Source: Actinomycetes bacterium (GTDB lineage: Bacteria > Actinomycetota > Actinomycetes > Actinomycetales > Actinomycetaceae). Taken from it: a stretch of 47,222 nt of DNA. Of this stretch, positions 22,786-31,105 are shown one piece after another. The translations under genes were made by a program, and so were the position numbers. How positions within the stretch are numbered: the first letter of the stretch is position 1; every line of letters starts with the position of its first letter. The notes beneath the pieces were generated by a model. That model searched no databases. It had not been told where the DNA came from and worked only from the letters and a program-made list of their open reading frames with translations. The DNA lies in assembly GCA_023389315.1 (NCBI GenBank), contig JAEWEQ010000050.1, forward strand, positions 1-47,222, given 5' to 3'.

Positions 22786-23742
22786 ATGTACACAGATTTG
22801 ATTCGCATACCGCAGCTCGCCCGAAATCGCTTCCTGCCCCCGGGCCTACTTCGCTTGACCCGCAACGTAGCAGTTCAAACCCTGCCCAACCAGCGCTGGG
22901 ATCGCTACCGCAAGGTCCGCACCATCCGCATCCGTGAGGCCTTGCGCAACTCCGGCCCGGGGACTTACGCCACCCTCGAGGCGGCCGCCACCATTTACGG
23001 CGCCGAAGTGCGCCGCGAGGAGCTCGACTTCGAGCTCGCGGTCACCACAAAACACGCCCGCGCCAACACTGAAATCGGTGTCAACAGTGCCGTGCGCCCC
23101 TCCAAAGTGACGCGCCGCCGCCGCAATCTCCTACCCGCGGAGGCTTTCACCACGTTTAACAATCAGCCGGTGATCGATGTCAGTTGGCTGATTCTCGAGT
23201 TCCTCTCATTGAAAGATTTCCGTCGCGCCCTAGTCAACGCCGAAGCGATGGTGCGCAGAATCTGCCCGCCTGATCTTTTCAACTTCGCGCAAGTCAACGC
23301 GAAATTCCGCGCTATTTTAAGGAAACTACGCGAGCTCGCCGACATCCATCCCTACGCGCGCCGCCGCATCCACCGCCGCCTGCGCTACCTCTCCCCCTGG
23401 TCCATGTCCATCCAAGAGTCCGAGCTGAAAGCCCGCATGATCGAAGCGGGCCTACCTCCACCCGTCCAACAGCATCCCCTGGTGATTGGCGAGGACGTGT
23501 TCTTCCTCGACTTCGCCTGGCCGGATCAGCGCATCGCCGTGGAATATGACGGGATGGTCAAATACGGCTCCGACGCGCACGAAACGGTGGTGCGCGAAAA
23601 GATACGCGAAGATGCCATCCGTGAACGTTTCCCAACGTTGCTCAGGTTCGTTAGTGACGACCTGCGCGCGAGTCGCCGAATGAAGTTATTGCTTTCCAAA
23701 TTCCCGCGTTCTAGATTGCGCAAACGCTTGGCTTTGCAGTGA
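22786..23742 (+). CDS. DUF559-type protein with Vsr/PD-(D/E)xK-like C-terminal nuclease fold
   Basis: In this 318-residue protein, residues 1-210 are basic and helical and resemble the N-terminal part of actinobacterial DUF559 proteins with AbiEi-like beginnings. The C-terminal 100 residues contain FFLDFAWPDQRIAVEYDGMVKYG, with the D...EYDG arrangement of Vsr/DUF559 endonuclease-like folds, followed by REKIREDAIRE. It may be a DNase or a toxin-like protein, but activity is not shown. ATG at 22786 has only a weak GAGA upstream. The box motif at about 23488 encodes GEDVFF at the edge of the nuclease domain. No partner gene is adjacent. Confidence 0.75.
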   Translation: MYTDLIRIPQLARNRFLPPGLLRLTRNVAVQTLPNQRWDRYRKVRTIRIREALRNSGPGTYATLEAAATIYGAEVRREELDFELAVTTKHARANTEIGVNSAVRPSKVTRRRRNLLPAEAFTTFNNQPVIDVSWLILEFLSLKDFRRALVNAEAMVRRICPPDLFNFAQVNAKFRAILRKLRELADIHPYARRRIHRRLRYLSPWSMSIQESELKARMIEAGLPPPVQQHPLVIGEDVFFLDFAWPDQRIAVEYDGMVKYGSDAHETVVREKIREDAIRERFPTLLRFVSDDLRASRRMKLLLSKFPRSRLRKRLALQ

Positions 23743-23822
23743 TTCATTGGCGAGGACGGGCCGCCCGGTTGGCAGCGTTCCGGAAGCGTTGCGACCGCCG
23801 CAGTGTCCGTCCTAAAAGACCG

Positions 23823-23852
23823 GTGGGGCTGACCCAAAGGCCAGCCCCATCG
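23823..23852 (-). terminator. Hairpin between convergent DUF559 and trpB genes
   Basis: TGGGGCTG-CC pairs with GG-CAGCCCCA around CAAA. On the minus strand it is followed by CCGGTCTTTTAG, so it most likely ends the trpB transcript and may serve both genes. Confidence 0.6.
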
Positions 23853-23896
23853 GGAAACTAAACGCGCCCCTTAACCGAGGTCACGTGGCACGAGAA

Positions 23897-25219
23897 CTAC
23901 TCCGACCGTCCTCGTTCACGAGCAATCTCCTTGCCATACGCGGGCAAATCGAGAACGCCGTTGCCGGACAAACCAATGACGACGACCTCGCCGTCCTTGG
24001 CTTCGCCGGACTTCACATAGTTCAGGGCGCCGGCGACCGCGTGGGTGGATTCGGGCGCGGGAATGATGCCTTCGGCGCGCGCGAACTCCAGGCCAGCGGC
24101 GAAGGTTTCGTTCTCGCCAACCGCGATGGAATCCAACAGGCCCAGGTGCTTGGCGTGCGAAACCATCGGGCTCATGCCGTGGAAACGCAGGCCACCGGCG
24201 TGGATGCTGGGCGGCACGAAATCTTTGCCAAGGGTGTACATCTTCAGCAGCGGCGTCATCTTAGCAACGTCGCCGTAGTCGTAGCGGAACTCGCCCTCGG
24301 TCATGGACGGGCAGGCCGCGGGTTCGCAAGCGACCACGCGGGTGGTGGTGCCTTCGCGCAGGTTCTGGCCGATAAAGGGGAACACCAGGCCCGCCAGGTT
24401 GGAGCCGCCGCCGGCGCAACCGAAGATCACATCCGCTTGCTCCTCGCCGGCTTCCTTCAACTGCGCCAACGCTTCCTGGCCGATCACGGTCTGGTGCAAC
24501 ATGACGTGGTTTAGCACCGACCCGAGGGCGTAGTGCGCGTTCTGCGACGTCACAGCCACCTCAATGGCCTCAGAAATCGCCATGCCGAGGGACCCGGTGG
24601 TGTCGGGATCCTGCTCCAGCATCGCGCGGCCGGACTCGGTGAGCTCCGAGGGCGACGGGTGGCAAGTGCCGCCGTAGGCCTCAATCTGCATGCGGCGGTA
24701 CGGTTTTTCATCGTAGGAAGAACGCACTTGGAAAACTTCGCATTCCATGCCGAACATGGCGGTGGCCATCGACAGCGAAGCGCCCCACTGGCCGGCACCG
24801 GTTTCGGTGGTCAGCTTCGTGATGCCTTCCAACGCGTTGAAATAAGCCTGCGCGACCGCCGAGTTCGGCTTGTGTGACCCGGCCGGCGACACGCCCTCGT
24901 ACTTGTAGTAGATCTTCGCTTTGGTACCCAGCGCACGCTCCAAACGACGCGCGCGGAAAAGCGGCGAGGGGCGCCAAATTGAGTACACTTCCCGCACGGC
25001 TTGGGGAATCTCGATCCATCGTTCGGTTGAGAATTCCTGTTCGATGAGTGCCTTCGCGAACAGTGGCTCCAGTTCCTCTGGCTTAACCGGTTCGTGGGTT
25101 TGCGGATTCAGGTGCGGGGCGACCGGCTCGGGGAAATCCGCTAGGAGGTTGTACCAGTGGGTGGGCACCTGCGATGGGACTGCGTAATTCAGGGCTTCCG
25201 TAGCAGCTTGCTTAGACAT
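23897..25219 (-). CDS. trpB: TrpB2-type tryptophan synthase beta chain
   Basis: The 440-residue pyridoxal-phosphate enzyme has the Schiff-base Lys in SPAGSHKPNSAVAQAY. It also has the family glycine loop CAGGGSNLAGLVFPF and the C-terminal LSGNGVLDLPAYG. The N-terminal extension and WRPSPLFRARRLE mark the TrpB2 (TrpB-like) branch, which converts indole and serine to tryptophan or salvages indole without a tight TrpA partner. No other trp gene is present. ATG at 25219 has AAGGAC upstream. The C-terminus (RERGRSE) is encoded by the box motif at 23905. It is probably monocistronic. Confidence 0.93.
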   Translation of the reverse strand: MSKQAATEALNYAVPSQVPTHWYNLLADFPEPVAPHLNPQTHEPVKPEELEPLFAKALIEQEFSTERWIEIPQAVREVYSIWRPSPLFRARRLERALGTKAKIYYKYEGVSPAGSHKPNSAVAQAYFNALEGITKLTTETGAGQWGASLSMATAMFGMECEVFQVRSSYDEKPYRRMQIEAYGGTCHPSPSELTESGRAMLEQDPDTTGSLGMAISEAIEVAVTSQNAHYALGSVLNHVMLHQTVIGQEALAQLKEAGEEQADVIFGCAGGGSNLAGLVFPFIGQNLREGTTTRVVACEPAACPSMTEGEFRYDYGDVAKMTPLLKMYTLGKDFVPPSIHAGGLRFHGMSPMVSHAKHLGLLDSIAVGENETFAAGLEFARAEGIIPAPESTHAVAGALNYVKSGEAKDGEVVVIGLSGNGVLDLPAYGKEIARERGRSE

Positions 25220-25546
25220 GGATTGTCCTTTTCATCGATGGGTGCGAGGCAACGCCGGAGTCTCGCCGTTGCGCATGGCGTTGCCCCTCTACTTTAGGTT
25301 TTTTCCGCAGTGAGTGCATTTTCGTCCTAAGTGTTGGGACTCGTGGGCGCCCCGATGCGGGTTCCGGGAGAGCGTTCCGCTGCGTTCGTGCTGGCGTCGG
25401 GTTGTTGCGCTCCCTCTCTGCGCTCCCTCTCTGCGCTCCCTTGCCAGCGCGAGTCCCGTCCAGTCCTCCCCTTGCGGCGCTCCCTCGTCGGCGCCCGTCC
25501 CTCCCGCGTTTGGCGGTCCCTTGTCGGCGCCCGCGCCCCTCCCAGC

Positions 25547-25606
25547 GGCACGTCATCGCGTGAGTTTGGGCCTTCGCGAGGGCGGTTCGTGCGGCGTTGA
25601 CGTGCC
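25547..25606 (+). repeat. 60-bp element (copy 14)
   Basis: Box GCGAGGGCGGTTCGTGCGG and right arm GCGTTGACGTGCC. It lies in the 540-bp gap between trpB and the App1 gene. That gap also has imperfect repeats of GCGCTCCCTCTCT and GTCGGCGCCCG (25415-25540) and no gene. Confidence 0.9.
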
Positions 25607-25759
25607 TGAGCGGTTGGATAGCGGGTGGGAGGGGGCCGGGCTCAGCCTGTGCGGGTGGGGAGCGGGCGGGTGTGGGTGCTTGGGGATCGGCGGGCCTGGC
25701 AACAGCCGGCGGGAAAAGGTGGGTGCAGGGGTGGGAAGGGCCCCACGTTAGCTCGAGAA

Positions 25760-27040
25760 CTACAGCAACCCGTGACTGCGCACACTGCGCAAAAGGGCGT
25801 GACCGTCCTCGCCAATGAAAATCGGAACGGAAGGGGGAACGTCGGCGAAAACCTCGCCCAAACGCTCCTGCGGCGTTGGGCCACCGTGGGAAAGAACCTG
25901 CTCGGCGGGCGTCAAAGTGCGGATGCAGATAGCCGCCACCTGATTGGGAAACTCGCGGGCGAACTCGGCGTAAATCGTGGGATCGTGCTGACCATCATCG
26001 CCCACCAAAACCCACTTAACCCACGGGAAAAACCGCGCCAGCAAACGCAACTGCGAGCGCTTATGTTCGCGCCCAGAACGGAACCAACCAGTCTGAGAAG
26101 GCCCCCAATCAGTCATCAGCGGCAACCCGAAGGGGAAGGCTCCTCGCGCCAGGAAACGGCGCAAACCGGGAGCCACATTCCAAGCTCCCGTCGACAAATA
26201 AACCACCGGCACGGAACGCAACTGCACCCAATCAGCACCCTGGTCGGCAGCGGTGAGCTCCCCGCGCGCGGACGCGGACTTAGCTTGCGCACTCGACACC
26301 CCCAACGCCACCGCAACGGTCTGCAAAAACCGCGCCATGCCGGGGACTGCCTGGCGCGAGGAAACGTAGCTGATGAACGCGTTCTTCGCCGCCACCAGGG
26401 GACGTGGCAGCCACGAAATCATCACCGTGTCATCCACGTCGGAAACCAAACCGTGCGTCTCAAACCGCGCCACGATCCGCACCGGCACGGAAGCCGGCCG
26501 CGACGCCCGCACCCGCTTTTCGCCGCGCTCAAAAGCAACCGAGTCCAGAGCCTGAACCGAGGCTTCGTGCCAACCCGGCTTCAGGCCGTGCCCCCGCAAG
26601 GGCACGTCAACGTAGCCGCCACGATCTGCTCGCACCACCTTGCGAGCATCTCCCAACTGCACCAGCACCGGATGGTAAGGGATCTGCGCGTCGAGGAACT
26701 GGCGCCACCCGCGTTCGCCACGAGCGGTGGAAGAAGTGGGCACTTGCGGGTCAGCTTCGTCCGTGCCGATAGCGTCCTTAAAAAGCTCTGCCGCCGGCAC
26801 GTGTGCGCGATCCATGGCTTCACTAATTTCCTGCAAAGTCGGCATTCCCGAGGTTTTGACCCAGGCTTCGAACTTCTCTTCGAAGGGGGTGGGAGCCATC
26901 AGCACGCGCGCGATTACGCGGGCCCCGTCGGTGGTTCCCAGGCCGCCAAAACCCAGCACTTCCGGGCGCCAACCCGAGCGTCGCAGAACACGCGCAGTTC
27001 CCGAGTAGAAGGAATCCTCCAAGCGCGTGACGAACTTCAA
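25760..27040 (-). CDS. App1-family (DUF2183) phosphatidate phosphatase-like protein
   Basis: The protein of about 426 residues has the HAD-like phosphatase motif VSDVDDTVM near the middle, FLSTGAWNV-like and VLVGDDGQHDP segments, and an N-terminal beta-rich region. This is the App1/DUF2183 layout, implicated in phosphatidate dephosphorylation in yeast; the bacterial role is unknown. The frame is open to 27391, across a 60-bp element. I prefer TTG at 27040, which has GGAAGG six bases upstream; GTG 27046 is too close to that site. The arm motif at 26601 encodes YVDVPLRG. The box motif near 25801 encodes GEDGHALL near the C-terminus. Confidence 0.78.
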   Translation of the reverse strand: MKFVTRLEDSFYSGTARVLRRSGWRPEVLGFGGLGTTDGARVIARVLMAPTPFEEKFEAWVKTSGMPTLQEISEAMDRAHVPAAELFKDAIGTDEADPQVPTSSTARGERGWRQFLDAQIPYHPVLVQLGDARKVVRADRGGYVDVPLRGHGLKPGWHEASVQALDSVAFERGEKRVRASRPASVPVRIVARFETHGLVSDVDDTVMISWLPRPLVAAKNAFISYVSSRQAVPGMARFLQTVAVALGVSSAQAKSASARGELTAADQGADWVQLRSVPVVYLSTGAWNVAPGLRRFLARGAFPFGLPLMTDWGPSQTGWFRSGREHKRSQLRLLARFFPWVKWVLVGDDGQHDPTIYAEFAREFPNQVAAICIRTLTPAEQVLSHGGPTPQERLGEVFADVPPSVPIFIGEDGHALLRSVRSHGLL

Positions 27041-27174
27041 TAGCACCCTTCCACTGTACGGAAGGGGACGCGGCTTGGCGACCGCTACGGGGTGGAAAAA
27101 CCGAGCCAGGGTAATGATCGTGGCTGGTGGGTGCTGCGTGGGTGCTTCTGGGCCGCGCCCCTCCCGCTCCCTGC

Positions 27175-27234
27175 GGCACGTCATCGCGTGAGTTTCGGGG
27201 TTTGCGAGGACGTTTCGTGCGGCGTTGACGTGCT
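27175..27234 (+). repeat. 60-bp element with mutated right arm (copy 15)
   Basis: The interior is typical (GTGAGTTTCGGGG, GCGAGGACGTTTCGTGCGG), but the right arm ends GACGTGCT. It lies between the App1 and second MFS genes. Confidence 0.88.
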
Positions 27235-27341
27235 TGTGCGGTGCGGCGGTGGGCCGGGCGAGAAGGGAGTGCTGGGGCAGCGAGCGTGTGGCAGTTGGCG
27301 AGGTAGTGGCAGCGGGCGGTGGGCCGGAAGCGAGAACAGTG

Positions 27342-27415
27342 GCGAGGACGGTGGCGAAGTCAGCGGGAAAGCAGCGTAGGAAGGCTGGCAAGCAAACTCC
27401 AGCGACCGTCCTCGC
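27342..27415. repeat. Inverted pair of box motifs beyond the second MFS gene
   Basis: GCGAGGACGGT (27342-27352) faces ACCGTCCTCGC (27405-27415) across about 52 bp, 10 bp beyond the MFS stop codon. The 11-bp match is perfect. It might act in termination. Confidence 0.7.
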
Positions 27416-27425
27416 GAAAGGGGAA

Positions 27426-28691
27426 CTACCGGCGCCGGCGCCAAACTCGCGACAACCCCAAGCGACGCAAACGCACGTCTTTGGGCAGCTCGCGTTTGCG
27501 CGGACGTGAGGCGGCGCGCAAAGCCGGCACCGACACCAACGTCACCAGCACCATCAACCAAGCGAACGCGATCACCAGGTAAAAACCACCGTCAGCTCCG
27601 CCGTAATCGATCACGGTGCCAGCCGACGCTGACCCCAGCGAAACCCCCAAACTCATCGCCGTTGACATCCAAGTTAACCCCTCGGTCAGGCGATTGATGG
27701 GGACTGCTCGCTGGACCATGGCGTTGACGTTGATCATGGTGGGGGAGACCGAGAACCCGGTGATCAGCATGATCAGGGCCATCCCGTACCAAGTCTTCGC
27801 AAATGCGATTGACGTGGTGCCGATCGCCAAGCCGAAAACACCAACCACGAAGAGTTTCCACAGCGGGAAACGCCACGTCCTCGACCCGTAAAGCAGGCCC
27901 GCGAACATCGACCCGGTCGCAAAAATCCCCAACAAAAGGCCGGAAAGCTGCTTCACGTTCAGCGCGTCAGTGAATGCCACCACGGACATGTCGATGGAGC
28001 CGAAAACCGCGCCCGCCAACACGTACACCAGAGCCAGCGCGATCATCACAGGTTGCGCCACCACCGAGGTGCGCGGGGCGGAACTATCGGCGCGCGTGAC
28101 CGGCGGCTCGGTGGCGCGTTGGGACAGGAACCAGTAGCCGCCCGAAAGCATCAAGATAAGTGCCAAAATCAGCCCGGCCAAGGGGTGCACACTGGTAGTC
28201 AGCACGGTTGCGATCACCGGCCCCAGCATGTAAACCACTTCATCGAGGGTCGATTCCATCGCGTAAGCGGTGTGCATTTGCGCGTTGTTTTCCACCACCA
28301 TCGTCCACCGCGACCGCACCATCGACCCGAGCGAACCCGACGCACCGCCAGCCACCACGGTCGCGGCGATCAGCCACCACGGATCCAGGCGCAAACTCGC
28401 GGCCACCAGCAAGGCGACCACGCCCAGCGCAGACACCGTGATGGAGGGGATCATGACTTTCGACTGCCCGTAGCGGTCCACGAGTTTGGCCAGCATTGGC
28501 GCGCAAATCGCGTAAGAGATGACGCTGGCAGCCGCCACCTTCCCGGCGATGTCGTAGGAGCCGTAAAGGGTCGTGACCATCAGGATTTGCGCGATCCCGA
28601 CGATGGACATGGGGAAGCGTGCGATCAAACCAGCCGCGGAAAATTTCAGAGCGCCAGGGATCTGGAGGATTTCACGGTAGGACTTGAACAC
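27426..28691 (-). CDS. MFS family transporter (second)
   Basis: The 421-residue protein has about 12 hydrophobic helices. KLVDRYGQSKVMI is the loop 2-3 motif, and TWMSTAMSLGVSLGSASAG lies in the second half. It resembles actinobacterial MFS exporters of unknown substrate. The C-terminal tail is strongly basic (RPRKRELPKDVRLRRLGLSRVWRRRR). GTG at 28691 has TAGAAT exactly six bases upstream and no Shine-Dalgarno sequence, so it fits a leaderless transcript. It is monocistronic and flanked on both sides by 60-bp elements. Confidence 0.85.
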   Translation of the reverse strand: MFKSYREILQIPGALKFSAAGLIARFPMSIVGIAQILMVTTLYGSYDIAGKVAAASVISYAICAPMLAKLVDRYGQSKVMIPSITVSALGVVALLVAASLRLDPWWLIAATVVAGGASGSLGSMVRSRWTMVVENNAQMHTAYAMESTLDEVVYMLGPVIATVLTTSVHPLAGLILALILMLSGGYWFLSQRATEPPVTRADSSAPRTSVVAQPVMIALALVYVLAGAVFGSIDMSVVAFTDALNVKQLSGLLLGIFATGSMFAGLLYGSRTWRFPLWKLFVVGVFGLAIGTTSIAFAKTWYGMALIMLITGFSVSPTMINVNAMVQRAVPINRLTEGLTWMSTAMSLGVSLGSASAGTVIDYGGADGGFYLVIAFAWLMVLVTLVSVPALRAASRPRKRELPKDVRLRRLGLSRVWRRRR

Positions 28692-28697
28692 TATCGG

Positions 28698-28703
28698 ATT
28701 CTA
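28698..28703 (-). promoter_or_regulatory. Possible -10 box (leaderless) for the second MFS gene
   Basis: TAGAAT on the minus strand, six bases before the GTG at 28691. This is the same spacing as for the MFS gene at 1803. Confidence 0.4.
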
Positions 28704-28779
28704 TGGCACTTGTCGGCGAGGACGGAAACTGGCGTTTTCGGGTCTGGCGCGGTGCTCGCGGGCCCCCTTCCCCACCTGC

Positions 28780-28839
28780 GGCACGTCATCGCGTTAGTTT
28801 GAGGGTTGGCGAGGGCGTTTCGTGCGGCGTTGACGTGCC
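28780..28839 (+). repeat. 60-bp element (copy 16) with extra right arm
   Basis: Complete copy with GTTAGTTTGAGGG and box GCGAGGGCG. A second right half (GGCGTTGACGTGCCTGTGCGG) follows at 28880-28900, 54 bp on, so the end of the element is partly duplicated. Confidence 0.9.
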
Positions 28840-28844
28840 TGTGC

Positions 28845-28863
28845 GGGTGGGGGTGGGTGGGGG
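28845..28863 (+). other. Potential G-quadruplex in an element flank
   Basis: GGGTGGGGGTGGGTGGGGG has four G-runs separated by single T bases, a strong quadruplex-type sequence, directly after the right arm of copy 16. Confidence 0.6.
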
Positions 28864-28985
28864 TGAGGAACACCTGTGGGGCGTTGACGTGCCTGTGCGG
28901 GTGGGGGTGGGCGGCGCCTTCCATATGGCCGATAACACCGATACCCCACATAATCCCCAACCGCGCTCAACCCCAAAACGCCAAA

Positions 28986-29021
28986 GCGCGTCGCCAGCGG
29001 GAACCTCCGCTGGCGACGCGC
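28986..29021 (-). terminator. Intrinsic terminator of pgm
   Basis: GCGCGTCGCCAGCGG (28986-29000) pairs perfectly with CCGCTGGCGACGCGC (29007-29021), a 15-bp stem with a 6-base loop. On the minus strand TTTGGCGTTTTG follows. It lies 28 bp after the pgm stop codon. Confidence 0.8.
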
Positions 29022-29048
29022 CTTGAAAACGTCCGGAACTAAGGCAAA

Positions 29049-30725
29049 CTACCCGAGGGCCGCTGCCACGACCTCCTTAGCTTGCTCCTGAACCTGCCCC
29101 AGGTGCTCCTGGCCCAGGAAAGACTCGGCGTAAATCTTGTACACGTCCTCGGTACCGGAAGGACGCGCCGCGAACCAAGCGTTCTCGGTGGTCACCTTCA
29201 ACCCGCCGATCGAAGCTCCGTTGCCGGGCGCCGCAACTAAGCGGTCGACGATCTGTTCGCCGGCCAACTCGGTGGCGGTGACGTCCTCGGGAGAAAGCTG
29301 CGCCAACCGCTGCTTCTCTTCCTTGGTAGCCGGATTATCAATGCGCGCATACGCGGAATCTCCGAAATGCTCCACCTGTTCGCGATGCAACTCGGAGGGA
29401 GTTTTCCCAGTAACCGCAATGATCTCGGCCGCCAGCAGCGCCAAAATGATGCCGTCCTTATCGGTGGTCCAAACGGTGCCATCCTTGCGCAGGAACGAAG
29501 CGCCCGCGGACTCTTCACCGCCGAAACCGACCTCGCCACTGATCAACCCGGGAACGAAGTACTTGAAACCAACGGGAACTTCGATCAGCTTCCGCCCCAT
29601 ATTCGCAACCACGCGGTCAATCAAGGCCGAAGACACCAGTGTTTTGCCGACCGCCGCGGTTTGAGGCCAATCGGGGCGGTGCGTGAACAAGTACTCGATG
29701 GCAACCGCGAGGTAATGGTTGGGGTTCATCAGTCCGTCGGGGGTGACGATCCCATGCCGGTCGGAGTCCGCGTCGTTCCCGGTGGCCACGTCGTAAGGGG
29801 TCTTCCCGTCCTCGTCCGCGGTCATCAGGTGACGCAGTGACGCCATGGCGTTGGGGGAGGAACAGTCCATGCGGATTTTCCCATCCCAGTCCAAGGTCAT
29901 GAAGTGCCAGCGCGGGTCCACTTCCGGGTTGACGACGGTCAGTTCGAGGCCGTAGCGCTCACCAATCGCCGCCCAGTAGTCCACCGACGCGCCGCCCAGC
30001 GGGTCCGCCCCGATGCGCACGCCGGCGTCGCGAATCGCGGCAATGTCGATGACGTTTTCGAGGTCGTCAACGTAGTTTCGCAGGTAGTCGTAGGGTTTGA
30101 CGTTGGGCTGGTCGAGCAGGTCTTTGCCGCGGTGGCGCTTCACCTTCTGCCACCCGGTGGTGAGGATTTCGTTGGCGCGGTCGGCGATCCAACTGGTGGC
30201 GTCAGAGTCTGCGGGCCCGCCGTGGGGAGGGTTGTATTTGAAGCCGCCGTCGCGCGGAGGATTGTGAGAGGGGGTCACCACGATGCCGTCGGCCAGGCCG
30301 GGGCCTTCGGTGCGCACGCCCTCGTCAGTGCCAGCGCCGTTGGCTTTCAATATGGCGTGCGATACCGCGGGCGTGGGGGTGTAGGCGCCGCGCGAATCGG
30401 GGCGCACTTCCACCCCGGCGGCGACGAGCACTTCGAGGGCGGAGCGCCACGCTGGCTCTGACAGTGCGTGGGTGTCGCGTCCGATGAAGAGGGGCCCGTC
30501 GATGCCTTGGTTGGCGCGGTATTCGACGATCGCCTGGGTGGTGGCCACGATGTGGGCTTCGTTGAAGGCGGTGTCGAGCGAGGAGCCGCGGTGTCCGGAA
30601 GTGCCGAAGCTGACGCGCTGGTCGGCAACGTTCGGGTCGGGTTCGAGTTCGTAGTAAGCGTTGAGCAGTTCCTCAACGTTGATCAGATCTTGTTCTTGTG
30701 CGGGTTTTCCAGCTCTTTCATGCAT
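29049..30725 (-). CDS. pgm: Phosphoglucomutase (alpha-D-glucose phosphate-specific)
   Basis: The 558-residue protein is a complete member of the phosphohexomutase family. The catalytic phosphoserine loop is VVTPSHNPPRDGG (about residue 140), the Mg2+ loop is GNDADSDRHG, the sugar-specificity loop is GGEESAG and the phosphate-binding loop is ARPSGTEDVYK near the end. It interconverts glucose-1-phosphate and glucose-6-phosphate, feeding glycogen and envelope polysaccharide synthesis. ATG at 30725 (MHERAGKP) gives the family length. The upstream open frame to 31025 runs through a 60-bp element and is not protein-like. Two box motifs lie in the gene (near 29140 and 29280). Confidence 0.95.
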   Translation of the reverse strand: MHERAGKPAQEQDLINVEELLNAYYELEPDPNVADQRVSFGTSGHRGSSLDTAFNEAHIVATTQAIVEYRANQGIDGPLFIGRDTHALSEPAWRSALEVLVAAGVEVRPDSRGAYTPTPAVSHAILKANGAGTDEGVRTEGPGLADGIVVTPSHNPPRDGGFKYNPPHGGPADSDATSWIADRANEILTTGWQKVKRHRGKDLLDQPNVKPYDYLRNYVDDLENVIDIAAIRDAGVRIGADPLGGASVDYWAAIGERYGLELTVVNPEVDPRWHFMTLDWDGKIRMDCSSPNAMASLRHLMTADEDGKTPYDVATGNDADSDRHGIVTPDGLMNPNHYLAVAIEYLFTHRPDWPQTAAVGKTLVSSALIDRVVANMGRKLIEVPVGFKYFVPGLISGEVGFGGEESAGASFLRKDGTVWTTDKDGIILALLAAEIIAVTGKTPSELHREQVEHFGDSAYARIDNPATKEEKQRLAQLSPEDVTATELAGEQIVDRLVAAPGNGASIGGLKVTTENAWFAARPSGTEDVYKIYAESFLGQEHLGQVQEQAKEVVAAALG

Positions 30726-30847
30726 AACTCCAGTGTGGCACAGCTCACGGACAAACGCATATTTCGTCCGGTTTGTGAACATCTTGGTGCCGGCTGGCCC
30801 CGGCTGATGCCTTGTGTGGCTGGGCGGTGGGTGCGTTGGCATCCTGC

Positions 30848-30907
30848 GGCACGTCATCGCGTGAGTTTGGGGGTTGGCGAGGACGTTTCGTGCGGCGTTG
30901 ACGTGCC
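30848..30907 (+). repeat. 60-bp element (copy 17)
   Basis: Box GCGAGGACGTTTCGTGCGG. About 125 bp around it (from about 30823 to 30950, with GGGTGCGTTGGCATCCTGC before and GGCGGCGTGCGGCCGTGCG after) recur around copies 18 and 19. Confidence 0.92.
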
Positions 30908-31030
30908 TGTGCGGTTGGGTGGCGGCGTGCGGCCGTGCGAGGGGGGCGGCAGCCCCGCAAAACCCAGGCCCCCGCAAACCCCAGGCCCCGCAAAACCGAG
31001 GCCCCAAAAACGCTCCCCCAGACACGACTA

Positions 31031-31060
31031 CACCCCCGGAACCGGAAGGTTCCGAGGGTG
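31031..31060 (-). terminator. Hairpin after the 2-hydroxyacid dehydrogenase gene
   Basis: On the minus strand CACCCTCGGAACC pairs with GGTTCCGGGGGTG (13 bp with one T-G pair) around TTCC. TAGTCGTGTCT follows; the T-tract is weak. Confidence 0.6.
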
Positions 31061-31105
31061 ATATCGACCTGAGCGGGAGAGAAGCTCAGATAAACCTATT
31101 GTGTC

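Noticed and set aside
27041..27391. N-terminal extension of the App1 gene
   Set aside because: The frame crosses a complete 60-bp element and has no protein character. TTG 27040 has a well-spaced ribosome-binding site.
28053..28802. 249-codon plus-strand gene opposite the second MFS gene
   Set aside because: His/Arg/Gln-rich antisense frame of a well-defined transporter.
30726..31025. N-terminal extension of phosphoglucomutase
   Set aside because: It includes an element and Pro/Arg/His-rich translation products of repeats. The normal family length starts at 30725.
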